Notes: generated by a model from the sequence alone, not told the origin. Counted from the stretch's first letter, positions 9,505 to 18,455 are shown. The stretch is DNA of 64,000 nt from Shewanella baltica (GCF_900456975.1 NZ_UGYM01000002.1:496001-560000); one strand, 5' to 3'. A program made the numbers and translations.

Positions 9505-9801
9505 TTAAAACAGGAAGGGCGGTGCACGCACGTTGAAGTGACGTAACCAAGGTAAACTCGGTTGTTGATAAGGTTTCTGCGGGATGCTTTCAGCTTGCTG
9601 CAATCCCATCGGCGGCATAAGCACAGACGATGGACCTGCATTTTGCTCATGACCAAAATCGCACAGGAAACAGTGGGCATGCTCATGTTCTAAACTGTGT
9701 TCAGCAGAATGCGACAGCGCAACCGATTGGATGACAATCAGCCACACGCCGAGTAGTAGCCAAAGCCACTTTCTGTGAGTTGGGGAACTTGAGTGAGTCA
9801 T
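9505..9801 (-). CDS. Small His/Cys-rich membrane protein, DUF2946-like
   Basis: A 98-residue protein with one N-terminal membrane segment (about residues 11-29, KWLWLLLGVWLIVIQSVALS). After it comes a cluster of possible metal ligands: HSAEHSLEHEHAHCFLCDF, which contains several His residues and a CxxC pair. The C terminus (FNVRAPPFLF) matches the RAPP-type ending I associate with DUF2946-like proteins, which are often encoded next to TonB receptors or copper genes. The ligand cluster would face the periplasm if the N terminus is a signal-anchor. It directly precedes the TonB receptor gene. A role in presenting or sensing a metal is inference. Confidence 0.7.
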   Translation of the reverse strand: MTHSSSPTHRKWLWLLLGVWLIVIQSVALSHSAEHSLEHEHAHCFLCDFGHEQNAGPSSVLMPPMGLQQAESIPQKPYQQPSLPWLRHFNVRAPPFLF

Positions 9802-10520
9802 TATTCTTCTATGGGTCAGATTTATCTTAGCGTCGCACCAGTCGTCGAGCGCGAGATACAGTTGATCCTAATTTGTGACCCGACCCTACTTGAATAGTCA
9901 GTATTGGGTCTAGTTAACCTTTGTTAATAAAGAATGTTTAATCGGTTTCGATGATGGGATGATTTAATCTATTAATTTGTTTTTATTATGGATTCTATCA
10001 TCCTGATTAATGTTGAATGACGAACATGAAGGTTTTAAGACCTTAGTTACATCCTCAATCGTTTCAGCGGATAAGCGTATTAGGCGCGAAGTTTCCCCCT
10101 CGCTTAAGTTCACTTCCTTGCGCTTTGCTGACTGTACTTGTTATCTGACGATATTATCGTCGCAAAAATGTCACTGCTTGTGCAGTGGCGGATAAAAAGA
10201 CTAGGGCGTGTTGACGTTTCGAGATTGAATTTTGTTCGCTCTGGCAAGCTCGTGATCGCGAAACGAGGAGTGAAGTGTAGTTATTCTACTCAAATGACGA
10301 GTGACAAAGAGCAAGAGCTTGCCAGACGAACCCTTCGGGCAGCGTTTGGCTGGCATTTCTGCCGCGTTATCGCCCGTTTATGTAGAATAACTACACCACA
10401 CGGGCTTTGCCTTGCATAAAAGCCAGCCAAATCGCTGCAAAAACAACCCTGAAACGTCAACACACCCTAACAAACTGTTGTAATATGTAGCGCTAAATAA
10501 CGACTAGAAATGTGGATTAA
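9802..10520. other. Intergenic region with no convincing gene
   Basis: A gap of 719 bases between divergent transcription units. The left part (9802-10200) shows no supported gene; short open frames at 10010-10195 and 10138-10419 have no family resemblance and no binding site. The right part holds the inverted-repeat element at 10202-10470, listed separately. The MipA gene promoter must lie at or just after the element's right end. Confidence 0.6.
10202..10470. mobile_element. MITE-like inverted-repeat element, 269 bp
   Basis: The ends are 19-base inverted repeats: TAGGGCGTGTTGACGTTTC at 10202-10220 and its complement at 10452-10470, with one mismatch. Inside are a perfect 15-base inverted pair (10275-10289 with 10382-10396) and a near-perfect one (10234-10251 with 10315-10331), so the whole unit can fold back on itself. 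It encodes no transposase. This is the structure of a non-autonomous element. I could not identify a clear target-site duplication. Confidence 0.75.
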
Positions 10521-11366
10521 ATGGGCATGCGTATTCTTTGGCTTTTTGTGTTAACGCTCAGCATGCTTTCCGGTACCGCTGCCGCATCGGATATTGCCAG
10601 CAGTGTCAACGGAGGCACCAATCGTCTAGCCGATGGCGGTGATTTTGAACTGGGTATAAGTGTTTACGGGATCAATCAAATTGATGTTCGGCAAACCGGT
10701 TCTGGCACTGCGCAACTGTCGTTGTTGATTAGTGGCATGTATCAGTACAAAGGCATGTTTGTTGAGATGATCCACCAATCTCAGGATGGGGTTAATCTTG
10801 GGGTTAATCTTTGGAGTTCAGAGGATTGGTCCTTTGATCTGTTATTGGCGAACTTACAAGGTTCATGGTCTCGTCCAGATGTGGATCCCAGCACACTCGA
10901 TGAAGCTGGCCGCAATGCTTATCTACTATCGGAAGATTCGCTCTATATTGGCGCAGGTTTTCGTGCGACGCGTTACTGGGGCGATAACTACGTTTTTCAG
11001 TACAGATTAGTATCTGATTATTATGATGATCAGGGTATTCAGAGTTCCGCCAGATTGGGTAAGTCTTGGCAGGTACGTAATTGGAATTTTCACGTTTTGG
11101 GAAGCGTAGGCTACTCATCAGCCACCTTGAATCGTTATCTTTTTGGTGTCAGCAAAGAAGAAGCAACTGAACTCTTTCCCGAATATCACCCGAGCAGTTC
11201 TTTTAGCTACGGCATGGAGCTCGGTGTTGCCTATCCGCTGAGTGAAAATTTTGTCTTCCGGGCCATGTATCGCTTCAATGTATTATCCCAAGAAGTGACG
11301 GACAGTCCCTTTAATCAAGCTGGCTATGCATCGTTTTTTAATGCCTCTATCAGCTATGTGTTTTAG
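10521..11366 (+). CDS. MipA/OmpV family outer-membrane protein
   Basis: A 281-residue beta-barrel protein with an N-terminal signal peptide (about 1-22, ending TAAA). It has alternating aromatic beta-strand pattern and a C-terminal ASISYVF, the classic terminal Phe of an outer-membrane barrel. The layout matches MipA/OmpV: a strand pair, YIGAGFRATRYWGDNY, and a late GMELGVAYPLSENFVFRAMYRF. It is the first gene of a four-gene run (MipA, DUF3019, response regulator, histidine kinase). OmpV-type proteins adjoin the CarRS/VprAB system in Vibrio. Its function here, as a porin-like or scaffold protein, is not settled by sequence. Confidence 0.85.
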   Translation: MGMRILWLFVLTLSMLSGTAAASDIASSVNGGTNRLADGGDFELGISVYGINQIDVRQTGSGTAQLSLLISGMYQYKGMFVEMIHQSQDGVNLGVNLWSSEDWSFDLLLANLQGSWSRPDVDPSTLDEAGRNAYLLSEDSLYIGAGFRATRYWGDNYVFQYRLVSDYYDDQGIQSSARLGKSWQVRNWNFHVLGSVGYSSATLNRYLFGVSKEEATELFPEYHPSSSFSYGMELGVAYPLSENFVFRAMYRFNVLSQEVTDSPFNQAGYASFFNASISYVF

Positions 11367-11376
11367 GGGCGTGGGC

Positions 11377-11760
11377 ATGAAGCGATTTTATTTATGGCTA
11401 GTGTTACTGAATGCGCCTTTTTTTGCTTGGGGTCAGGACGATTCGGTGATTTTTACTGCGACCCCAGAGCGCTGCATTGCGCTCCATAAAGGGCAAACTT
11501 GCTATCAAGATGTGTTGTTTCGATGGCAAACACCGACGAGCGGCGAGTACTGCCTCATACTGACAGACCGCCAACACCAGCTAATCTGCTGGAGCGGCAA
11601 AGCTATGCAAGAATATCAATATAGTTTTGAAGGCGATAAAACGGCGACCTTTAGTTTGATCCGTAATGATGATGTGCAACCACTGGCGCAGGTCAAAGTG
11701 GTAGTGACTTGGGTTTATAAGGCCCCTAAACAGAGTCAGTCAGGTTGGAGGTTATTCTAA
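11377..11760 (+). CDS. DUF3019 secreted protein
   Basis: A 127-residue protein with a signal peptide (MKRFYLWLVLLNAPFFAWG) and a compact domain with paired Cys residues (CIALHKGQTCYQD, EYCLILTDRQHQLICW), consistent with disulfides in the periplasm. I assign it to DUF3019 from this pattern. The frame opens earlier inside the upstream gene, but the ATG at 11377 begins the signal peptide and lies 10 bases after the MipA stop. It is followed after 1 base by the response regulator. Its position between an outer-membrane protein and a two-component system suggests it contributes to envelope signalling (inference). Confidence 0.8.
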   Translation: MKRFYLWLVLLNAPFFAWGQDDSVIFTATPERCIALHKGQTCYQDVLFRWQTPTSGEYCLILTDRQHQLICWSGKAMQEYQYSFEGDKTATFSLIRNDDVQPLAQVKVVVTWVYKAPKQSQSGWRLF

Positions 11761-11761
11761 T

Positions 11762-12466
11762 ATGTCAGTTGAAAAGCACATCTTAGTGGTCGAAGACGAT
11801 ATCTCGCTGGCAGAGTGGATCAGTGATTATTTACTGGATCACGGTTACGAAGTCACGGTTGCCAGCCAAGGCGATTTTGCCTTAGAGATGATAGCCGAAG
11901 AGATACCTGACTTAGTGTTACTCGACGTGATGTTACCCGTTAAGAATGGTTTCGATGTCTGTAAGGAAGCGAGGGCATTTTATGCTGGACCCATTCTCTT
12001 TATGACGGCTTGTGTTGAGGATGGGGATGAGATCCGCGGATTAGATGTCGGGGCAGATGATTACCTGACTAAGCCGATCCGGCCACAGGTGTTGTTAGCG
12101 CGGATAAAAGCCCTGTTACGCCGTGTGGGTGATGAGGAGCAAAAACAACAGTTAGTGTTTGATTCGCTGGTACTCAATGCGACGGCAAAATCGGTCACTA
12201 TCGATAAACAGCCGCTGGATTTGAATGCCAATGAGTTCGATGTGTTGTGGCTGCTGGCATTGAAGGCGGGCACGATAGTGAGTCGTAATGAACTGGTGGC
12301 TCAGCTGCGAGGCATTGAATACGATGGCCTAGATCGTTCAGTTGATATTCGCATATCGCGTTTACGCAAGAAATTGCAGGAAGCCTTGAGTCAGCCCTAT
12401 AAAGTGAAAACCATTCGTGGCAAGGGATACCTTTTTTGCCGCGATGAGGGTGAGCAAGCTTTATGA
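11762..12466 (+). CDS. OmpR/PhoB family response regulator (CarR/RstA-like)
   Basis: A 234-residue DNA-binding response regulator. The receiver domain has the acidic pair EDD (11-13), phospho-acceptor D55 (LVLLDVMLP) and the conserved Lys in DDYLTKPIRP. A winged-helix domain occupies about 130-228, with the recognition region RSVDIRISRLRKKL and the terminal TIRGKGYLF wing. GGAGG lies about 11 bases upstream. The stop overlaps the kinase start (ATGA). Context and domain type resemble the Vibrio CarR/VprA regulators of lipid A modification and antimicrobial-peptide resistance, but no lipid A genes are in the window. Confidence 0.92.
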   Translation: MSVEKHILVVEDDISLAEWISDYLLDHGYEVTVASQGDFALEMIAEEIPDLVLLDVMLPVKNGFDVCKEARAFYAGPILFMTACVEDGDEIRGLDVGADDYLTKPIRPQVLLARIKALLRRVGDEEQKQQLVFDSLVLNATAKSVTIDKQPLDLNANEFDVLWLLALKAGTIVSRNELVAQLRGIEYDGLDRSVDIRISRLRKKLQEALSQPYKVKTIRGKGYLFCRDEGEQAL

Positions 12467-13755
12467 AGAAGTTGATGACTTCTCTGGTGTTGGTGGTGCT
12501 GGTGGCCATTGCGAGCCTAGGCTGGTCGATAAGCGAGTTTGCAACACTTTTAGACTCTGAAAAAGAAACGCCCAGTCCTGCAACTAACCTCGCCGCATTA
12601 AAACTACTGGGTGGCACACTGGCGCAAACGCTCGATAACGATAGCGTTAACAATCAAGGTTTTATCGCAAGCTGGAACCAGCTAAATTCAGAGCAGTTAT
12701 CTTTAGCGAGTGAAGCCGATTTCGTTTTACCCTCTGCCCTAAAAACCGCTTTTTATGCCGGGGAATCACTGCTGCTGGAGTCCGATGACGGCATCTCCTT
12801 GCATTATTTACTGCCAAAAACGGGGAAGGTATTAAACATCAATACTGATATCGTCACGCCCACCGATGTCAGCTTTGACTTGAATAAGCTGTATACCATG
12901 CTTTTTTATGGCGGCGTGGTGCTGATTTTGTTGGTGTGGGTGTCGCCCTTGATCCGTCAACTGGTTAATCTCAGTAAGGCAACCCAAGCGTTTGGCATGG
13001 GGGAGTTGCAGCAGAGAATTCCTGTTAGAAAAACGTCGTACATAGGTGCTATTGAAAGCGAATTCAACCGCATGGCGGATCGTATTCAGCAATTGATCGA
13101 TGACAATAAACTGCTCAGTCGAGCTGTTTCTCACGATTTAAAAACTCCGATCGCACGGCTAAGATTCGGCATTGAGGCGCTGGAAGAAACCCAAAGCGAA
13201 CAGCTCAGAGTGAAGTATTTCCAGCGCTTGAACCGCGATCTAGACACGATGGAAGACTTGGTGATGACGTTGCTGAGTTATGCCCGCCTCGATGAAGCGA
13301 ATATCCAGCCCGATTGGCAGTCGATTGAACTCAATGCTTGGCTACTCGAAAAGTATCAAGGCCAAGTGTACCCCGATTTTTCAGTTGAACTGGTTACCTA
13401 TCCCACAGCACTCAAGATCAAGACAGATCCCAAGTACTTATCAATGCAGGTGAATAATTTGCTTAATAATGCGCTGCGTTTTGGTAAGGCAAAGATTCGG
13501 CTGACGTTGGCAGTCGAGGAGGGCGCGACCTGGTTACACGTTGACGATGACGGTCCAGGCATAGATGAACTGGAGTCTGCGCAGGTGATTAAGCCTTTTG
13601 TGCGTGGTCAGCACAGTCGTGGAAATTCCGGTCATGGCATGGGGTTGGCGATTGTCGACAGAATTGGTTGTTGGATGAATGCCCCATTACGTATTGGACG
13701 CTCCCCTGAGCTCGGTGGCGCTCGCATGTCACTAAAATTCAAGGCTGAAGTTTAA
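12463..13755 (+). CDS. Membrane sensor histidine kinase (CarS/RstB-like)
   Basis: A 430-residue kinase. TM1 is at about 7-24, followed by a periplasmic sensor of about 115 residues, TM2 (about 145-163), HAMP, HisKA with phospho-acceptor H224 (AVSHDLKTPIARLRF), and a HATPase domain with N box NNLLNNALRFG, G1 DDDGPGIDE and G2 GHGMGLAIV. All catalytic motifs are intact. It overlaps the response regulator gene by 4 bases, so the two are translationally coupled. The sensor has no recognised fold by eye. The 3' end runs into a degenerate tandem repeat that starts at its stop codon. Confidence 0.92.
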   Translation: MKKLMTSLVLVVLVAIASLGWSISEFATLLDSEKETPSPATNLAALKLLGGTLAQTLDNDSVNNQGFIASWNQLNSEQLSLASEADFVLPSALKTAFYAGESLLLESDDGISLHYLLPKTGKVLNINTDIVTPTDVSFDLNKLYTMLFYGGVVLILLVWVSPLIRQLVNLSKATQAFGMGELQQRIPVRKTSYIGAIESEFNRMADRIQQLIDDNKLLSRAVSHDLKTPIARLRFGIEALEETQSEQLRVKYFQRLNRDLDTMEDLVMTLLSYARLDEANIQPDWQSIELNAWLLEKYQGQVYPDFSVELVTYPTALKIKTDPKYLSMQVNNLLNNALRFGKAKIRLTLAVEEGATWLHVDDDGPGIDELESAQVIKPFVRGQHSRGNSGHGMGLAIVDRIGCWMNAPLRIGRSPELGGARMSLKFKAEV

Positions 13756-13868
13756 CGCTGAGTTTAAGGCTAAAGTTTCGGACTGGAGATTTAGACCGGA
13801 ATTTAAGGCCGAATTTTAAAGCGGAGTTTATAGCAAGAGTTTAAGACTGGATTTTAACGCTGGGGGCA
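13744..13868 (+). repeat. Degenerate 12-15 base tandem repeat after kinase stop
   Basis: About nine units of roughly GGCTGGAGTTTA (variable G-C-T-G-A core ending in TTTAA or TTTA) run head to tail from the last codons of the kinase gene. The first unit contains the stop codon itself. Units differ from each other by several bases, so this is an old or diverging array. Confidence 0.6.
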
Positions 13869-13945
13869 GAGTTGTTTTCATCGGCTGCGTAACGCTGCAT
13901 AACCATCAGGCAAAGCGAGCAATGTCGCGATGTAGCGATAAAACA

Positions 13946-13972
13946 GCACCAGCCTAGGAGCTAGGCTGGTGC
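13946..13972. terminator. Perfect 12-bp hairpin between convergent genes
   Basis: GCACCAGCCTAG and its exact complement are separated by GAG. It lies between the kinase gene and the convergent lipoprotein gene. There is no strong T-run, so termination is probable but not certain; it may act in both directions. Confidence 0.6.
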
Positions 13973-13987
13973 ACGTTTGATTTGCAA

Positions 13988-14446
13988 TTAACCTTTCACA
14001 TCGACATTGTTAAGTATGTAATCCGTGTCGTAGATACGTGAGTTCGTATTTTCTGGTTTGCTATGTAAACCTGTGACTTCGACCATGACAGAAGTTTCTT
14101 GATTCATCGTCGAACTCCCCCACAAAATATCGTTACTGCTGTTCTTTCCTACCCCAAATTGGCCCACTGCGTCACGATCGGTTTGTTCGCGAGTGAAAGT
14201 GAAGTAGCTATAACCAGCCTGTTTGCATAACTCAGCCGATTTACGCATGACGTACTTTCGGGCCAATGCGCGGTCAGTGTTGGTATTGCCAACAAAGCTA
14301 ATCTGCCAGCTATCGGGTGCAATCTGTGCGGTTTCAAAGCCTTTACCGAAAGACCAAAATTGTTTTTCGGTATCGTATGAAGTGGCGCAAGCTGAAAGCA
14401 TCAGGGCTAATCCAGCACATAAAAACGTTTTTTTGATCGATGTCAT
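13988..14446 (-). CDS. Lipoprotein, CC0125/CC1285-like
   Basis: A 152-residue predicted lipoprotein: a basic start, hydrophobic stretch and lipobox LSAC with C20 as the lipidated residue. The core DSWQISFVGNTNTDRALARKYVMRKSAELCKQAGYSYF matches what I know as the CC0125/CC1285 lipoprotein family, whose function is unknown. It lies 21 bases after the second MipA/OmpV gene on the same strand and is probably co-transcribed. The association with outer-membrane proteins suggests an envelope role (inference). Confidence 0.75.
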   Translation of the reverse strand: MTSIKKTFLCAGLALMLSACATSYDTEKQFWSFGKGFETAQIAPDSWQISFVGNTNTDRALARKYVMRKSAELCKQAGYSYFTFTREQTDRDAVGQFGVGKNSSNDILWGSSTMNQETSVMVEVTGLHSKPENTNSRIYDTDYILNNVDVKG

Positions 14447-14467
14447 GGTCTTGTCTCGTCAGGTTAG

Positions 14468-15241
14468 TTAGAAGCTATAGCTCACGCCAAGAGTAGTAAC
14501 CCACTGGTTGCTACTGTCGATTAGCGGAGAGTCAGCCATGTTGGCAGCTATGTGCGAGTAACCAGTGGCTTGAGTAATGTCTAAATGCTTAGTGACTGGA
14601 ATAACCAAAGCGTAACCCAGCTTATAGGCGAAGGTGCCGTCGGCTTGATAAGCAGGGCGCTGCGCCGTTGCTTCAGATGACGTCACACCTGTGTAGTAGT
14701 TTGCGAAGTCTTTACTGAAATAGTGCACACCTGCATAAGGCACCAGATCCCCAAAGCCCAGATTTATTGGATGGTAGTAGGTTATATCAGCTTGAAAACC
14801 ATCATAAACATTTGTTACATCGTGTTGGAATTTGGTTGATAACGTGCCTGTGCCTAAATGAATGTCGGCGTTTAAACCCAGATCGCCACTGAATTTACGA
14901 TCCTTCATGCCAGTTAAAATATCGGCGTCATTGGCATCAAAGCCGGGATTGGCAACCACAAAAATGCTGAAGTTGACGGCACTATCGTTGGTGCCTAAAA
15001 AGCGGTAGTTGATACCGGACAGATCGGCGTTGAAGTCCTCACCGTGGTAGCCGCCATTGAGGTAGATACCTGTTTGGTGATCTTGACCCTTATAAAATTG
15101 ACTGCCAGTAGCAACACCTGCGCCAGCAAAGAACTGATCTTGATGACTATAGATATTACCGTTACGAATGTAGGTATTGCTTTCAGCAAGCGCGTGGCTC
15201 GACATCAAAACACTTGTGATTACAAAGCAAAGTTTTTTCAT
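14468..15241 (-). CDS. Second MipA/OmpV family outer-membrane protein
   Basis: A 257-residue beta-barrel with signal peptide MKKLCFVITSVLMSSHALA. The mature protein has FFAGAGVATGSQFYKGQDHQTG, typical of the MipA/OmpV N-terminal strands, and ends WVTTLGVSYSF with a terminal Phe. The ATG at 15241 is preceded by AAGGAT on its strand; an earlier in-frame codon at 15283 would disrupt the signal peptide. It faces the two-component operon, which carries another MipA/OmpV gene, so both may answer to that system. Sequence similarity between the two is low, so this is not a recent duplication. Confidence 0.75.
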   Translation of the reverse strand: MKKLCFVITSVLMSSHALAESNTYIRNGNIYSHQDQFFAGAGVATGSQFYKGQDHQTGIYLNGGYHGEDFNADLSGINYRFLGTNDSAVNFSIFVVANPGFDANDADILTGMKDRKFSGDLGLNADIHLGTGTLSTKFQHDVTNVYDGFQADITYYHPINLGFGDLVPYAGVHYFSKDFANYYTGVTSSEATAQRPAYQADGTFAYKLGYALVIPVTKHLDITQATGYSHIAANMADSPLIDSSNQWVTTLGVSYSF

Positions 15242-15586
15242 TTTTTGATCCTTAAGACATCTGTCTAGTGACTGTGGCGCCACTATATTTCAGTTCTTAA
15301 CAGGACTCTGTATCCGAATGTAACCTGACGCATTTTGCCGGAGGACCGTCGAAGGGTATCGGGCTGAGTATGCTGCTGCGAGTTTAACGGGGGTAATACG
15401 ATAGCTTTGTACTTGGTCAGTGCAAGAGAGTTTGGGCTGAGGGCTTGCCGTTAACCTAAAGCGAGGAGCGAAAAGGGATTGTATTTGCGCTTGGCAAGGG
15501 ACGTTGAGCTGAATGAAATCAATAGCATCAGGTGTATTGCCTGATGCTATTGGTTATTCAAACGACTCGCCGACTAAGCCTAGGGG
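15242..15586. other. Intergenic, MipA promoter side and tas 3' side
   Basis: 345 bases. The left end must hold the promoter of the MipA/OmpV-lipoprotein pair. The right end holds the tas hairpin at 15520-15552. I see no gene between. Confidence 0.5.
15520..15552 (-). terminator. Hairpin after tas
   Basis: A perfect 13-bp stem (CAATAGCATCAGG and complement) with a 7-base loop lies 34 bases after the tas stop. On the minus strand it is followed by a modest T-rich stretch. Confidence 0.6.
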
Positions 15587-16627
15587 CTAAGGGCAAGGTA
15601 ATCTGAATTTATCGGACAGTTCGTTTAATCGCACTAATAGCTCAGGCGATAAGGTGACTTTCAGGCTGTCGATGTTTTCTTTCAGTTGATACAAGTCGGT
15701 GGCGCCTATGATATTGGAGCCGACAAACTGACGTGAGTTAACAAAGGCTAACGCCATTTGCGCTGGCGTGAGTTTGAACTCGTGGGCTAAATCGACGTAG
15801 GCTTGCGTGGCCTCCAGTGCCATTTGCGAACCTGTGTAACGGGCGAAACGCTTAAACAAGGTCAGGCGTGCACCTTCAGGCCATTGGTCGTTGCAGTATT
15901 TACCGGTTAAGGCGCCAAAGGCCAAGGGTGAGTAGGCGAGCAGCGGCAGGTTTTCACGGTGGCTGATTTCGCTCATGCCGACTTCGAAGCTGCGATTGAG
16001 CAAGTTATAAGGGTTTTGCACACTCACAATACGCGGTAAGCCGTGTTTTTCGGCCAGTTGCAGGTACTTCATCAAGCCCCAAGGTGTTTCGTTCGACACA
16101 CCGATATAGCGCACTTTACCTTGGCGGATCACTTCGGCGAGGGCTTCTAGGGTTTCGAGGATCGGGGTTTGATGTTCTTGATCCTGTTGATCGTAAAACA
16201 GTTCACCAAAGAAGTTGGTATTTCGGTCGGGCCAATGGATTTGATAAAGATCGATAGTGTCGATTTGCAGGCGCTCGAGTGACGCATCGACCGCTTGGTG
16301 GATATTGTTCCAGTCCAGCGCCATATTCTTGCGAATATAATCACTCTTACCACCCGGTGCGGCAATTTTAGTGGCAATCACTAAGTCGTCACGGTTGCCG
16401 TGTGCCTTGATATATTGACCCAGAATACGCTCGGTTTCCCCTTGGGTTTCGGGCTTAGGTGGGACGGGATACATTTCCGCCGTATCGATAAAGTTGATGC
16501 CATTTCCTATGGCGTAGTCCAGCTGTGCAAATGCTTCGGCTTGGGTATTTTGTTCGCCCCAAGTCATAGTGCCCAAACAGATTTTGCTGACCTCGAGATT
16601 AGAATGCGGTATGCGTCTGTATTCCAT
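15587..16627 (-). CDS. tas: NADP(H)-dependent aldo/keto reductase Tas
   Basis: A 346-residue aldo/keto reductase, the same length as E. coli Tas. Visible family features are CLGTMTWGEQNT at the N terminus, FIDTAEMYP with the catalytic Asp and Tyr, IATKIAAPG with the Lys, YQIHWPDRNTNFFG with the His, and the C-terminal nucleotide-binding end GSNIIGATDLYQLKENI. Tas-type enzymes reduce carbonyl compounds; the natural substrate is uncertain. TAGGAG lies just before the ATG. It appears to be a single-gene unit, divergent from the nqr operon. Confidence 0.92.
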   Translation of the reverse strand: MEYRRIPHSNLEVSKICLGTMTWGEQNTQAEAFAQLDYAIGNGINFIDTAEMYPVPPKPETQGETERILGQYIKAHGNRDDLVIATKIAAPGGKSDYIRKNMALDWNNIHQAVDASLERLQIDTIDLYQIHWPDRNTNFFGELFYDQQDQEHQTPILETLEALAEVIRQGKVRYIGVSNETPWGLMKYLQLAEKHGLPRIVSVQNPYNLLNRSFEVGMSEISHRENLPLLAYSPLAFGALTGKYCNDQWPEGARLTLFKRFARYTGSQMALEATQAYVDLAHEFKLTPAQMALAFVNSRQFVGSNIIGATDLYQLKENIDSLKVTLSPELLVRLNELSDKFRLPCP

Positions 16628-17081
16628 CTATTTCTCCTACGAAAACTCTCTTAGTTTGAGGCTACCAAGCTTTTGCTGTAAAGCAAAGGTTAAACCATAG
16701 GTTGAAATGTTAGTGCGCTAAAAATAGCCAGCCCGCTAAACGGTATTGCGCCCTGTTGAGGCATGCCATTGGTTGAAGTTTGTTCTCTGAGTCGCGCTTT
16801 TAACGGTTTTATCGCTTTGCTGCACTGAGATGGGGATTTTGGCTTATTTTTGTAAACCTTAGGTATGACTAAATCAGCAATAACGTATTTATGAATAAAT
16901 TGTTATAAAACTACATTTATAGATCGCGGCCAGTTTGGAAGTGAATCTATGTCACAAAACGGCGTAATTTTACGTATCTAACTTACGAATTTGCGGCGGA
17001 ATGTGACGCCAATATCGGAAACTGGGTTAACAAATCTCTACCCTGAATTTATCTAAAAATTTTTCATGGTTGATATTTGTG
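16628..17081. other. Intergenic, divergent tas / nqr promoter region
   Basis: 454 bases without a gene. It must contain the nqr promoter. The last 200 bases are AT-rich, but no unambiguous -35/-10 or operator could be assigned by eye. No repeat was noticed. Confidence 0.5.
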
Positions 17082-18455
17082 ATGGCAGATTTTTCAAACC
17101 AAATTGTAACGATCAAAAAAGGCCTCGACTTGCCGATTGCTGGCGAGCCGCGACAGGTCATTGAACTCGGTGCTAAGCCATCCCAAGTGGCTGTTCTGGG
17201 TGAAGAATTCGTTGGGCTTAAGCCGACGATGTTGGTCGAAGAGGGCGATTGGGTTCAAAAGGGCCAAGCCCTGTTTGAAGATAAAAAAACACCGGGCGTG
17301 TTGTTCACTGCACCCGCTAGTGGCCAAGTCGTGGCGATTAACCGCGGCGAGCGCCGAATTCTACAATCGGTTGTCATTCGTTGTGATGACGGCGAAAACC
17401 GCGATGGACAGATTTCCTTCGAGATCCATCAAGACATCGCCGCTTTAGCAAGGTCAACCGTTCAGGCGCAATTAGTGAAAAGCGGTCTATGGACTGCACT
17501 GCGTACGCGGCCTTTCTCGCGCGTGCCTGCGCTCGATAGCACGCCCGCAGGGATTTTTGTTACCGCAATTGATACTAATCCACTGGCCGCCGATCCGCGT
17601 TTGATCATCGCCGAGCAAACCGAGGCTTTTAAAGCTGGCTTGCTGGTGTTGAGCCGCTTAACCGAGGGCAAGGTTTACCTGTGTCAGGATAAGGGCGAAG
17701 CTATTGTGAAAGAGGCATTGCCGCAACTTGAGCTGCGCCGTTTTGACGGGGTTCATCCTGCAGGTTTAGTCGGCACTCATATTCACTTTATTCTACCTGT
17801 GAGTTTAGAGCGTCAGGTATGGCATATCGGCTATCAAGACGTGATTGCCTACGGCAAGTTATTCCAAACCGGTGAGTTATATACCGACCGCATCGTCGCC
17901 TTAGGTGGCCCGAGCGTGCTAAATCCGCGTTTACTGCGCACTCAGTTGGGCGCCGAGTTAAGTCCTTTAGTCAGTGATGACATCAAACCCGGCCAAAACC
18001 GCGTGGTATCGGGCTCAGTGTTATCAGGCCATACGGCGGTTGGTGTGCATGACTTTTTAGGTCGATTCCACAACCAAGTGTCAGTGCTGAGCGAAGATGC
18101 GCAGCACCATGTGCTTTCTTGGGTACGGGGTGGCTCGGATAAATTCTCTATTACCCGAGCAGTGACATCACGTTTGTTTGGTGCCACTAAGCTGTTCGAA
18201 TTCACTACCCATCAGGGCGGTTCAGCCCGCGCTATGATGGCCTTTGGTCAGCTAGATCGCGTGATGCCACTGGATATTTTACCCACTTTGCTCGTTCGAG
18301 ACTTAGTGGTGCGTGATACCGATGAGGCGCAGGCCTTAGGTGCATTGGAGTTAGATGAAGAAGATCTGGCGCTGTGTACTTTTGTGTGTCCCGGCAAATA
18401 TGACTTTGGTAAAGAATTACGTGCCTGTCTAGATGTTATCGAGAGGGAAGGTTAA
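17082..18455 (+). CDS. nqrA: Na+-translocating NADH:quinone oxidoreductase subunit A
   Basis: First gene of the sodium pump operon; NqrA is the cytoplasmic-side subunit linked to quinone binding. Characteristic segments are [53 protein letters not shown] and [14 protein letters not shown] chose the ATG at 17082 (457 residues); a TTG at 17070 and a GTG at 17079 are also in frame and no binding site is strong. The protein therefore starts about 8 residues before the usual NqrA start. Its stop and the nqrB start share bases (TAATG), so the genes are coupled. Shewanella genomes are known to carry two nqr sets; only one is here. Confidence 0.95.
   Translation: MADFSNQIVTIKKGLDLPIAGEPRQVIELGAKPSQVAVLGEEFVGLKPTMLVEEGDWVQKGQALFEDKKTPGVLFTAPASGQVVAINRGERRILQSVVIRCDDGENRDGQISFEIHQDIAALARSTVQAQLVKSGLWTALRTRPFSRVPALDSTPAGIFVTAIDTNPLAADPRLIIAEQTEAFKAGLLVLSRLTEGKVYLCQDKGEAIVKEALPQLELRRFDGVHPAGLVGTHIHFILPVSLERQVWHIGYQDVIAYGKLFQTGELYTDRIVALGGPSVLNPRLLRTQLGAELSPLVSDDIKPGQNRVVSGSVLSGHTAVGVHDFLGRFHNQVSVLSEDAQHHVLSWVRGGSDKFSITRAVTSRLFGATKLFEFTTHQGGSARAMMAFGQLDRVMPLDILPTLLVRDLVVRDTDEAQALGALELDEEDLALCTFVCPGKYDFGKELRACLDVIEREG

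Noticed and set aside
9802..9900. Fur or Zur box upstream of the TonB receptor unit
   Set aside because: I searched by eye and found no convincing palindrome of either type.
10010..10419. Two short overlapping plus-strand open frames (10010-10195, 10138-10419)
   Set aside because: No ribosome binding site or family resemblance; the second lies mostly within the inverted-repeat element.
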